64,000 bases of DNA from Fonsecaea monophora. Lineage: Eukaryota; Ascomycota; Eurotiomycetes; Chaetothyriales; Herpotrichiellaceae. Position numbers and translations under genes: made by a program. Shown one piece after another: positions 44,349-55,203 of the stretch. Each line of letters begins with the position of its first letter. The stretch's first letter is position 1. The notes under the pieces were generated by a model. It saw nothing but the letters and a program-made list of their open reading frames with translations. It was not told the origin of the DNA and made no database searches. The DNA is taken from positions 62,001 through 126,000 of the forward strand of contig NW_019173961.1 in NCBI RefSeq assembly GCF_001642475.1, given 5' to 3'.

Positions 44349-46112
44349 TCATTTCATATGCGACAGATACTGCTCGAGCTTGTCACAAGATTCGTCGAGA
44401 CCATGGCACAATGATTGTAAATGAGCCGCCTTCTCTTCATCAGAAAGTTCTGCATCCTGCTTTGTACAATCCAGTGCATCTTCAAAATTAGAGACAGCGG
44501 GTTCGAAGTACAATGCAAAGTTTTCTCGGTCGAGGGAGACTGAGTCGTCAACCTTGGGCGTTTCTGGTGACGTGGAAGTTAGCCCCCAAGTTGGTAGGTC
44601 GGGGATACAGGGTGCGTCTTTTCCCCCTTTACTTGAGTCATGGCTTAATTTGGATTTTCCTGACAGACTTTCAAGGTCCAGGATTGGGGGTTCTGGTAGT
44701 CCCGTGACGGCATAGACTTGGAAGTCGTTGGTAGGGAGAGCGCTCATCCAGCCATTTGATGGTTGAAGGACAGAGAAATCAACCGGGGTGTCTGGAATTA
44801 GCGCCATCCCAACTTGAGGCTGCTGAATATGCATGCTATGTGCAGCCTCGTCTGAGCCGATGTCCTTTTTCAAGACTTGAGATTGGGGTTGAGGCTTGCT
44901 TGTAACGGGCTTTTGCTGCTGAGGGTTACTCTGCACGTTCGGTGCTGGCAAGCCAGACTGGCTGAGCTCTTGCAAAAAGCCTGAAAAGGCTTGAGACGAT
45001 AGCAACATCCGCGTGAGGTCGGTGAGACGGTTGTTTTCTTCTCGAAGTTGCTGGTTTTGAGCACGCAAGTCGTTGGCCTCTTGAGCTTTGGCGGCAACTT
45101 CTCCTTCTAATTGAGAAATGTATTCTGAGGACGGAGTTAGCGGATGTCTCGAAAACAAATCAGACAGTGGGGTTATACCTTTTCTTCTGGAACGGAATGC
45201 ACGGGCAGATACTTTGTTCCTGAGTTGGCGACGTTCCTTGCTGGACAGCTTTTTGCCTTCTTCACTGGCCAGGAGACGTTCATCTTCATCCATGTCATCT
45301 TCGTCCTTCTTCAAGCGAGGCATGTTTGACATTCCTGTCACAGGAGAGTTGTCGTCATCAGACATAGAAATAGCGCTAGCTTGCCTCATCCGATTCAAGA
45401 CCTTAGAGATGCTTTCTTCGACGAGTGGGTCCTTGGCCGGCTGAGTTTTGACGGTTACTGAACCGGGAAGGGGTTTCTGGCTTTGAGGATGGGGCTGCTG
45501 TTGTCGTGCAATCTGTTCCTGTTTCTGAGCCTGTTGCGCCTTGGCCTGAGCAGCCTGCTGACTGTGCATTCCAGGATAGATTCTTTTCGGAGCGGAAGTG
45601 GTGGTATTCTGGGACACCAAAGTGGTTGGGCTAACGAACTGAGTTGGACCAGACCCAGCCTCAGAGTAGAACATTGGAAGACCGTTTGGCGAATCCGTCT
45701 CGAAATCCATATCAGCAGGGTTGCGAGAGAAGTCAAACTCGTCCAAGTCGCTCAAAGGCATGTTCAGTGTCTCTGTTGGCATAATGAAGCCTCCATTCCC
45801 CTCATGATATTGTAACCCGGTCGCCTTGTTGATATTGAAAGTGCTTGCAAGAGCGCCAATTGGTATACCAGTCTGTTGATGATATCGATCGTACTGGAAG
45901 CTGGGTCCCGGAAAAGTGGTAGGAGTCGAGCTCGACGCAAAGGTTGCAGAGCCTGGGATGGACGACTGGGGGGTCAGCATCGGGACTGACTTGATGTCTG
46001 GAGAGGTTGTTGCAGGTGTGAATTCATTCTCGAGGTTCAAAAAAGAATCGTAGTCAGGGTCAAACGTGGTGTTGAGTTGAGACATGCTCGATTGTGAAGT
46101 AGGGTAACTCAT
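44349..46112 (-). CDS. meaB: bZIP transcription factor, MeaB-like
   Basis: Two exons, 46112-45179 and 45124-44349, with a 54-nt intron; 569 aa when spliced. The first 285 residues are Ser/Thr/Gln-rich, with a Gln-rich patch. The basic region ERRQLRNKVSARAFRSRRK is at about 290-311; splicing joins it directly to EYISQLEGEVAAKAQEANDL and the heptad leucines. After the zipper comes a conserved-looking LTRMLLSSQAFSGFLQEL. The basic region and this tail match what I recall of MeaB, the bZIP repressor of nitrogen-regulated genes in Aspergillus and Fusarium; the name is a family-level call. The intron has GTATAA donor, GCTAACT branch and TCAG acceptor. It is stop-free and a multiple of three. Confidence 0.8.
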   Translation of the reverse strand: MSYPTSQSSMSQLNTTFDPDYDSFLNLENEFTPATTSPDIKSVPMLTPQSSIPGSATFASSSTPTTFPGPSFQYDRYHQQTGIPIGALASTFNINKATGLQYHEGNGGFIMPTETLNMPLSDLDEFDFSRNPADMDFETDSPNGLPMFYSEAGSGPTQFVSPTTLVSQNTTTSAPKRIYPGMHSQQAAQAKAQQAQKQEQIARQQQPHPQSQKPLPGSVTVKTQPAKDPLVEESISKVLNRMRQASAISMSDDDNSPVTGMSNMPRLKKDEDDMDEDERLLASEEGKKLSSKERRQLRNKVSARAFRSRRKGITPLSDLFSRHPLTPSSEYISQLEGEVAAKAQEANDLRAQNQQLREENNRLTDLTRMLLSSQAFSGFLQELSQSGLPAPNVQSNPQQQKPVTSKPQPQSQVLKKDIGSDEAAHSMHIQQPQVGMALIPDTPVDFSVLQPSNGWMSALPTNDFQVYAVTGLPEPPILDLESLSGKSKLSHDSSKGGKDAPCIPDLPTWGLTSTSPETPKVDDSVSLDRENFALYFEPAVSNFEDALDCTKQDAELSDEEKAAHLQSLCHGLDESCDKLEQYLSHMK

Positions 46113-47626
46113 GGTAGAGTTGAGGGTGGTTTACTAGAGGGGTGCGCGGCCTAGGAGCCTGCACGGCTTTAAAGGCAGCCTAAAAATAGGTACAGAGGGT
46201 TCACAAGGTCGTCAATCAGATTTCATGTGAACTTTCTCGTCTGAAGTCGACGTGAAGGTGTCTGTATATCGTTCGTGAAATAGCGAGGGCGTGTTGGTGA
46301 TGGAACGAGGGAATGATTGAAGAGTCAAGTGAGGATCGTAGGGGGGAAGTGGAACAAGGAAGGGAGAAGAGGGAAAGCAGCAAGAGAGGGAAAGTTGGCA
46401 AAGCCAGAGTTGCGCAGGGCTCATCCGGACGAGAGCGCGCAAGAGCCACAACACTTGGGGGCAAGTGCTGAGGCTGTGTCGGAGAGTCCCCCCCTTGCAG
46501 CGCCTGTGACTGGCCAGTGTGGCTTCTAGGGGTCCGGTTTTGGTGGTTGTCTTGCGAGAGCCCGGCATATCGGCAGCTTTGTCTCCCCGTGATCAGCGCA
46601 TCTGCTACGTGATTTCCACCAATCATTGAACTATTGGCCTCCGTCTTCAGGCTGCCATGAATCTTACAGAGGCACGGCCAAGAACCGGCAAGCATTGGCA
46701 GACCTACGAGTACGAGTTCCTTTGTACTGAGTACTCGACAAACCTGTGGCTATGGGACACTGACAGATCTTCTGGCACCACTGACCAAAGCGCGGAAAGG
46801 CCTCCGGTGTTATTACTCAACTTTGTTCACTCATCCTTGTAGTCACGTGATTCTATTGATTGGGCGATCACTCCAGGGTTTGCGACGCTTCAATTTTCAG
46901 GCGCCAAAATCCACCGCGGGTCCGAAACACTCACAAATACCACCAACACACTTTGGACATGCGAAACATTGATCCGACTGTGGACAAACCCAACGACGGC
47001 CATCCTCATATTTCTCTGGTCCTCGCAAATGACTGATGAGAAGAGGTTTCTGACCGTGCTTCATTCATGTAGGACGTCGATTCACCGCTCCGCTTCAAGC
47101 CTGTAGAGGATGGTTCTATATTGAGTAAAGAACTCCAACATGAGTGATCTGACACCTTGGTTTATCATCTTTCAACCGACAAAATCTCGTGCAGAATGAA
47201 AACAGGTCTCTCAGATTTCGTCGGCCGAGCAGAAATCGGTTCGTTCTTATCAAACTTTAATGCCGGAGCTGTAGCGAGTGTGGCTGAGATATGTGGCTGG
47301 TGTCTGTGTCACGTGGTCAAACCCATCTTCGTCCCTGCTTCCTGCGGTTCGTACGGATCTCGCGCGAGGTTACCAAGTTCGGCAAACTGCATTGGTTTCT
47401 CCTCACATCTCCGTCTCCTCTTTGCCATTAAATTCCTGCACAGTGACTAATATCAATCTAGAGATAGATGGTTTGCTCATTGCTAACATGTCATCCGCGT
47501 ATAAGATTGCTTCTGCAATGCCTTATTATTTATCCCGAATAGTTCAGCTCTGCTAATGACAAAACCTCTACTTTTCCCCTCGGTCCCCATGTTGGAGCTT
47601 CTTCTCACCTTTCACTCTCTCCGACC
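46113..47626. promoter_or_regulatory. bZIP/MOCS1 divergent promoter region
   Basis: About 1.5 kb shared by a putative nitrogen regulator and a molybdenum cofactor gene. TCACGTGA is at 46843-46850, ATTGG (inverted CCAAT) at 46859-46863, TCACGTGG at 47309-47316 and AGATAG (GATA-type) at about 47462. No gene is recognised between them. Confidence 0.5.
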
Positions 47627-50610
47627 ATGGCTGAAGCCAGCTTCAAACAGATGATTGCCACTCTATTGCGCCAAACAAGGCCACAAACCTTTCGCCACTC
47701 GAAGCCTCCTCGGTATCCTCAGCGCCCGTTGTCCACCGCTACGAACATCCGACCCCAGCGACCTGCAGCAGCAGATCCGCGATGGCAGGCACATACACTC
47801 CAGGACCAGCGGCCTTCCGCGCCTCAGAACGAGCGGCCACGACTCGAAGGCTTACGAAACGAGTCCGAACCACGCTCTTTCTCGTCCTTTCTAACCGACA
47901 ACTACTCGCGCCAGCATAACTATCTGCGCATATCAATCACCGAACGATGCAATTTACGATGTCTTTATTGCATGCCCGAGGAAGGTGTTCCGCTTTCTCC
48001 TTCCGCGCAGTTACTCACAACCCCCGAAATTGTATATCTCTCGGAATTGTTTGTTAAACAGGGCGTCGACAAGATTCGACTGACCGGGGGTGAACCTACG
48101 GTTCGAAAAGATATTGTGGATCTCATGCATCAGATTGGGAAGTTGAGGGGCGATGGTCTGAAAGAATTGTGTATAACAACAAATGGCATATCTTTACATC
48201 GAAAACTCGATTCCATGGTTGAATCCGGACTGACTGGGGTCAATTTGAGCTTGGATACACTCGATCCTTACCAGTTCACCATCATGACGCGGAGAAATGG
48301 ACACGATGCAGTCATGAAATCTATCAATCGCATACTTGAGATGAACAAAATGGGAGCAGCCATCAAACTCAAGATCAATTGTGTGGTAATGCGGGGTTTG
48401 AATGAGCGGGAGATTCTACCATTTGTGGAACTTGGCAGGAACCAAGATCTCGAGGTGCGATTTATCGAGTACATGCCATTTGACGGTAACAAATGGTCGG
48501 AGAAAAAGATGTTAGGCTTCAGGGAAATGTTGGCTCTCATCCGCCAAAAGTATCCCAATGTCGAAAAGGTACGAGATCACAAGAACGATACAAGCAAGAC
48601 ATACAAAGTCCCAGGTTTTGCTGGTCGAATCGGGTTTATCACGTCCATGACGCACAACTTTTGCGGCACTTGCAACCGACTTCGAATCACCTCCGATGGC
48701 AATCTGAAGGTTTGCCTCTTTGGAAATGCCGAAGTCTCTCTGCGGGATATTCTACGCGAATCCAATCACGGCAACCCAATTGACGCCGAAGCCATGGAGG
48801 CTATTCGACAGCTCGAGCTAAATCACCGCCAGCAACTGTCTGCGACTGGAGAGCCAGGGATGTCTGAACAGGAAGCAAAGTTGCTCAATGTCATTGGCAT
48901 GGCGGTGAAGCGCAAGAAGGAGAAGCATGCTGGCATTGGCGAGCTGGAGAACATGAAAAACAGACCAATGATTCTCATCGGTGGGTAGGCCTTGACTTCC
49001 TCTCTCTTACCAGATCTTCGAGCTGCCACGACAAACGGCTATGTGGAACAACAGTACACAATATCAAAGTTTCGATATGATGAATATAGACCTATTTCGT
49101 GTCTGCGTTCCTCTTTCTCTTCAGCTCATTTCATCTGGTCAGTGATTTAGCTGACTATTGTGCTTTTGTAGATGATGCTCCGCTCAAACAATCTATGTCT
49201 CCTTCGCCGCCTCGGACATGCCTCCCCAGCTATGCCAACGCCATGAATATCTTCCACCAATCCTCGCTTCCGATGCATCTGCTGCACCAACCTACACCTT
49301 CCCTGTCATGGTCTCAAGTTCGCTGCCTTTCTTCGCTATCTTCGACAAACCCCGCTGGGCTCAGAAGGTTCAGTGTCTCAACTTCGCTGGCCGGATTGAG
49401 GCATAAGCCCTTCCGTTATGTTCATGGCCAGTCCTTGTACCGACGTGTCCCAACAAAGAAGCCGGAGAATATTCCTGCAAATTCCTTTCGTAGTTGGGAC
49501 GAGAGCCGACAACGATCCTTACAGGGGAAAGCCTCGAGAGCAAGGTATAGAGCGCAATCGTACGGCCAGTATCTGATTCGAGATATCATGAAGCGCGTGT
49601 ATCACCACCAGAGCCCTCACAACGGACGCAGTAGTAGAAGCTCACCAAGTTGGTGGACTGAAAATGAACAATCAAAACAGTCTGTTGAAGGGGAACAAGC
49701 AGAGTCCCAAACAGGAGCCAGCGCGGACGCGACCCTCACTCACCTAACTGCTGATGGCGAAGCGCACATGGTTTCTATCGCAAACAAGAAACCAACGTCT
49801 CGCTCCGCGACAGCAACAACTCTGCTGCTTTTCTCCCACTACGGGACATACGGGGTGCTGTTTGCATCGCGGCTACGAAAAGGCGACGCGCTGGCCGTGG
49901 CTCGGATAGCGGGCATCCAGGCTGCGAAGAAGACATCGGATCTCATCCCTCTTGCTCATCCGGGTCTCAATATCACGGGTGCCACAGTACGCTTGGAACC
50001 ATTTATGACAGACAAGCTGCCGTATCCTCTATCAGAAGGGAAAGGAGATGTCGGGATTCCCAGCGATATGGACCGGCTCTTCGGTGGCGTACTGGTGACA
50101 GCCACGGTGGCCTGCGAAGGTAAAACCGGCGTCGAAATGGAGGCCATCACCGCGGCGTCTATGGCAGGGCTGACCATGTACGACATGCTCAAGGGCGTGG
50201 ACAAGGAAATGGTCCTTACAGCGACACGAGTCACGGCCAAGAGTGGCGGCAAGTCAGGCGACTGGGAATGGGACTACAAACTCGGCAGACGCATTTGCCT
50301 CTCTGCCTCCCCAGAAACAGGCAGCAACGGCATCCTGAGCGACGTAGCGGGCCAACAAATCGAGCAAGGCGTGGTGGAGCAGGACCGCCTCCTCAAGCAG
50401 CAGAGGACGCAGCAGGCCGTCAGCCAGCGACGCGAGGAGAGCTCCACGACGGGACAGATTTCCGCCGAAGACCTGGCTGACTGGAGAACAAGGAGGTTGA
50501 GGAAACTGCACGCCACCAGAAAGTCCGACGCCAGGGGTCCAGCCACGGCCGGGCAAGGACAAGGACAAGGAGAATCTACAAGTACAAGTACAGGTACTGA
50601 CAAGGACTGA
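47627..50610 (+). CDS. cnxABC: Molybdopterin precursor Z synthesis gene, MoaA-MoaC (MOCS1/cnxABC type)
   Basis: Exon 1 47627-48980 and exon 2 49172-50610, 930 aa when spliced. The MoaA half is a radical-SAM enzyme (with a mitochondrial-like N-terminus) that converts GTP: CNLRCLYC gives the first 4Fe-4S cluster (Cys108, 112, 115), and Cys346, 349, 363 give the second. The MoaC half has KKTSDLIPLAHP and KTGVEMEAITAASMAGL, completing cyclic pyranopterin monophosphate synthesis. If the 191-nt intron is kept, the MoaA part ends after 453 residues in Gly-Gly, a feature needed in MOCS1A. The intron donor (GTGGGT at 48981) lies inside the GGT GGG TAG codons. MoaC frame lacks an ATG before 49195, so it depends on splicing or reinitiation. 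Confidence 0.92.
48981..49171 (+). other. MOCS1 switch intron (191 nt)
   Basis: Donor GTGGGT at 48981 overlaps the Gly-Gly-stop codons (48980-48988). A CTGAC branch sits near 49151 with a T-rich stretch, and the acceptor TTTTGTAG ends at 49171. Phases match (1 nt + 2 nt), giving ILIDDAPLKQ across the join. Confidence 0.75.
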
Positions 50611-51231
50611 GACCTAGACACAGACCACACAGAAGCCTAAGCATGAGAACGACCCGGAAAGGGGACGATATGTACCCGGCACCCGATACTCGGTACATAT
50701 AAACATATGTATGCATTGAGCCGATCACTGGGAATGACTTTCGATCTATCTATATCTATCTCAGTACTCGTACCCTTTCATTGGATCAGGCATGTAATGA
50801 CGATGGTCTGAGGAAATCCTCGATATTACTATTTTGTATGCTCTATTCTTGTCACTCCAAAAAGGATGGCACCAATGCTCGTTCTATTTTATTACACTCT
50901 TCCTTAAACCCCCCCAGATTGAATGCATTTTAGTCGGTCGGTCTATATGGGTATCGTTTCGCTCGCTAAAAAGAAGAAAAAAACCAAAGAAAAAACCAAA
51001 ATATGAAAATGATGTAATAAATGGCAGCTCCACACCGCCAGAGAACAGAAGATTCCACAATAATGGTCCAGAAATAATCCAATCCATCCCAAATGATGCA
51101 CTGATTCTGGCAAGGGATCAGGTGAGGCGCCGATGTCGGGAGACTGCGAAATTGATCGAAAAACAGAGGTGAGCGCCTGGCTCGTCTTTTCATGCCCCAG
51201 GTAAAACAAATCAGAACCGCATCGAAGTGTT
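50611..51231. other. Convergent intergenic region
   Basis: About 0.62 kb of 3' sequence between the molybdopterin and F-box genes. No gene seen. Confidence 0.45.
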
Positions 51232-53067
51232 TCACCTCAACCAGACTTGTTCAAAGACACCGCCCAGAGGTTTCTGGCCGGTGATCTCTTCCATGTAATT
51301 TTCCGAGACGGACGTGATCAGACAGCTCCAGCGATTGAAGCGCGTCTTGGCCCAGTCGAGGCAGAAGTGGTGCGTGCGTAGAAACTCGGGTGGCTGTGCG
51401 CGCGACGTCGCTTGCTGACGGCGCTGGGTGGTGGAGGCGTTTGCATCCGTGGCAATGGAAGGGGGCATGATCTTCCATCGAGACTCGTACAGTGTCGGGC
51501 CGATGGCGAGGTGTGTCAGGGACGGTGTTGTTCCTCCGATCGAGGAGGGCAAGACCCATTCGACGAACTTTGTCGCGTACTCTTTGATGGTGTAGTCTCC
51601 CACTTGGCTAAATACTTGGTTCTCAGGGAAATTACGAATGTGGATGGTTCGCAGGTGCTCGAGCGTTGGGAGAGCGGTCTTTCGCAGTCGGATCATCTCA
51701 TCATTCCAGGGAAAGCCCATGCCGAGTTCTCTCAGGTTGGGGCAGAGGCGAGCGATGTCGTTGATCGACTCCTCCCACAAATCATGACTGTATCCACCAA
51801 CGCCGAAGGGGCGGGAAGTGTCAATAGAGAGGTGTTCACGGGGCTGGATGCGGGATTCAAACACAAGAGTTTCAAGGGTGGGACCGTGTTCGGCGATGAA
51901 GGTGCTCGGCCTTTCAAGTATGGCGCCGTTTTCAAGTAATAGGGACAAGGTCCGTAGGCCGGTGAATGAGCTGAGGAAGCGGACGAGGGCTTCCTTGAGG
52001 GGGGTTGTAGGATTTTCGTGTCGGAAAAGAAAGTGTTTCAAGGACGGGCTGACGCGGGGGTTCTGGGGTGCCTCCGGGGATGTCGACGCCCAGTGAAACG
52101 TTCCTGCGATGGATTCAAGGAGATCATGGCTGCCAGCGCAGGATTCCAAGCTGAAGCGTTCCAGCTGGCAGAAGAACAAGGCATGCGGAATCGAAGATGG
52201 CCGCAGAGGAGTCAGATCCAGGCCTTGCAGAGACAGCTCGCGTAGTTGAGGGAAGGTGTCCAGTCGATATAACGAGGGGAAAAGTGTCTCTAGCGGTTGC
52301 TGGATTTGTTGGAGAAAACTCAGCCTGCTCGATTGGTAAGAATCGATCAGCTGTTTCTCCTGCCCTAATGACAACCTCTCGATTGACTTTCTATTGGCAG
52401 CTAGGATGTTTTCCACCGCCTCTCCATCATTGACGGTGCGGGCCTCAAGACTTGTCAGGTATCTAGGAACCAGCGTTCCCTCTTTCCAAGAAGCAATGTC
52501 GTAGAAATGGAGGCGCCTGAGGGTTCGCTCGTGTCGCTGGGCGAGGGACGTCAACGTTTGGCAGCCTAGGGGGCTCTGGTGTAAAAGTCTGGGACAATCA
52601 GTATGAACCAGCCCTCCTCGTATACAACTGACTTACGCAAAGCTCGTCATTCGACTGCTAGGAACATATTCAAGTAGGCTGTTCACATGGCCCTCCACAG
52701 AGCCCGCATCTGATATTCTCCTGCGCTTGAACACCGAATTCCTTCTCTGCGTCCTGCCATTTCTGATTGTGAGTTCTCGAACAGATTGAACGAGGGCATC
52801 TCGGAACGCGACTGCTCCAGGCAGTGGGAATTGAGGGAGATGGAAGTCGACGTTGTAATAGAGCCGATGAATGACAATGTCCTCGAGGGCACGACATGTT
52901 AGAGACAGATTGTAGAGGTCTCTGCGGGTATCGATCTGGGAGTTGCTCAGTTACATGATTTTTCCTTGGGACTCTTCTCAGAGACGCACATAATCGACGA
53001 TATGGAGTTTGACCTCGTTGGGGAGACTCAGAAGCCGGCAAGGCTGTGGACGTAGGGATGGGTCCAT
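51232..53067 (-). CDS. F-box protein with leucine-rich repeat-like body
   Basis: Three exons: 53067-52990, 52935-52637 and 52588-51232; 577 aa; introns 54 and 48 nt. The N-terminus is an F-box: LLSLPNEVKLHIVDYID, then DLYNLSLTCRALEDIVIHRL after the first intron. The rest has irregular leucine-rich spacing (LPTLEHLRTIHIRNFPE, LRELSLQGLDLTPL) as in F-box/LRR proteins of fungi. F-box proteins link substrates to SCF ubiquitin ligases through Skp1; the substrate is unknown. Splicing recovers one frame through both joins (VDY|IDT and SFA|LLHQ). The C-terminal 60 residues are Trp/Phe-rich with no known motif. Confidence 0.85.
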
Positions 53068-55203
53068 AGTTGTGGAATTGAGGAGTGACAGATGGGAAAG
53101 GGGCAAAACTTCAACGTCGACGAGGTACACATGCAATATAGATGCTTTATAATCTCATGGTTGTCTCTCTAAAGGCTATCAGTAACTCCGCCAACAGGAA
53201 CAAGCAGGAATTCAAAATATGATAAATGGTGACCGAAGGGCCGGATACTGGGGCCGCGCGCAGCCTCGACGTGAAAGGGGGAAGAGCCAGGCGCAGGCGA
53301 GGCGAGATCGGGAACGACGCCAGGACGGTAAGCCTGCGTTAGACTGGAGAACAGAGTAGCATTATGTCAGATTGAGATGTAAATGTTAATCATAGTACAT
53401 TCCACAGGGGAGCCAAGGGGTGCAAGAGAACGATCGGATCAAGGGCGTATGATAGGGAGTGGGAAGAGGTGAGAAGTATGATAAGAGGACAGCTGGTTGC
53501 GCTCTCTCCATGCCTCCTCATGTTTCCGTTTGATCCAGCAAGTGTTTGACATGTGAATGTTGTTGTTGGTCAGTTCTCAACAAGAGTATCTGAAAACAGC
53601 AACTATTTACCGATGGAGAACGAAAGAGGAATCCCTGATGCAGGAACATGCCGGAAAATATCTACGGAGTAGCGTGTAACTCGGTACAAGTTCTGAAGAT
53701 TGACACATGACAAAGAAATCCACCGAAGCTACAACGGAAGTTCCGCCCGTGGTCCACATGGGCGCCACATTTCTCTTACTCATACAAGTAGTTTATGTCG
53801 AAATTATTGCCTGCTTCCCTGGATTCCCTCGTGTTGGGAAACCAGAGCACTACTCGATCCAGGAAAAGATATACCCGTGATTGCAAACATTAGAAAGGGA
53901 TATTTGAGAACACGACCTTGGCACCACACCAAAGCATCTCAACCAATGAATTCCCATTGTTACTGGTCTTGTTATTAAGGTACTCAAAACTTGTCGCGTT
54001 ATATTCTCCTAGAGTTGCCGCCCTCCCTGACTTCCTGTCATCATCCAGGACGCTACGGCCGAAGAATGTCCTTAAATTTGTCCTGCTGACGCTCCGGGTC
54101 TCGCGTGAAGGGTTTCCAATGGACGTAGTACTTCCCGTAATACCTCCCGAACCTCGTTGGCGGGACTTTGCACGGTGGAGGCAAGGGTGTAAGCGGTCAA
54201 CGTTGCACATAACAAAAACTCTCATAAGCGATCCGGGCATCGAAATAGTCATATTGCATGCCCTCCGTGACGATTAAGGGGCAGGACACGCCTTGGCTCA
54301 TTTTTGAACGACATGAAGTAGGCCCATTATTCCCTCAACCATCAGCGCACTGAATATAACCTGAAATGGATATTCCCAGGTACCGCTTTCAGTCAACATG
54401 CGTTAGCACCATCTGAATTCAACACACTGTGCTCGTAAGCTCGTACTGACGTCATGAGGGTGTCGATGACAAAAACCCGAGCAGAGATGGGATTTCTTAA
54501 GGGGGACTAGGGTGGTATTAGTGGTGGTGGTATTGAAGAAAGGTTTGAGGATAGGAAGGTAAACTCTCAACCGTATTGCTCGTCATCTTCGTCATGGGTG
54601 TCTCGTGCGCCCCCGTATTTCCCCTTCTACGGAGAAATATACTTCCAGGCCGAACTATCAGCTCAACATCAGCAAGGTTTGGAGACACAATGTCGATCAA
54701 AGGCATGACTTTTGGTTCACCAGACAGGAGAAGGGAGCTGTAGAGCAGTGGCTTGGTTGTCTCCGCAGACGTTCTTGGACGTTCCTCCTGGTCTCTTCAG
54801 ACTGTTGAATTTTTCTCGCTCGCATTACTGCCGTTCTGAAGTCCTGTCTCCTGGTGACTGGACCGGGATTCTCGCACCTCCCTAGGATTGCAGAATCAAG
54901 GCGGCTTGTTCAGGACGTCAGGCTAGGGACACCTTTGAATTGAGAAAGCTGTATACACGGACAAAATGAGGTCGAGTTGAGATGTCAGAGTAAGCAGCAG
55001 GGTATACAAAACGTTATCTCTGAGACTGTGCTAGGTGGTGAGTCTGTCCTTCTTTGGCTGCTTTGTTTAGATGCAAAGGAGGCCAGCACAGTGAATTTGT
55101 GGCAACATTGTACCAGACCGGCGAAAGTTGGGAGACAAACATGGAGGTTATTGTTTTGTCGTTCCTTCCCATCGCCGCGGCGACTCACTTTCCCCTACAT
55201 CAC
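53068..55203. other. Divergent intergenic region with possible gene relic
   Basis: About 2.1 kb between the F-box and GTR2 starts. On the minus strand between 54280 and 54060 there is protein-like sequence broken by a stop; see findings. Other short frames at 54518-54706 and 53890-54252 are unsupported. Confidence 0.45.
54060..54275 (-). pseudogene. Possible decayed coding fragment
   Basis: A frame reading MQYDYFDARIAYESFC, interrupted by TGA, then PPTRFGRYYGKYYVHW and FTRDPERQQDKFKDIL. It looks like real protein sequence (aromatic and charged), but the ends and intron sites are not clear. Family not recognised; it could also be chance. Confidence 0.25.

Noticed and set aside
49099..49171. 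GTG-started N-terminus for a separate MoaC protein
   Set aside because: There is no ATG in this part. It is better explained as intron sequence before the phase-matched acceptor at 49171.
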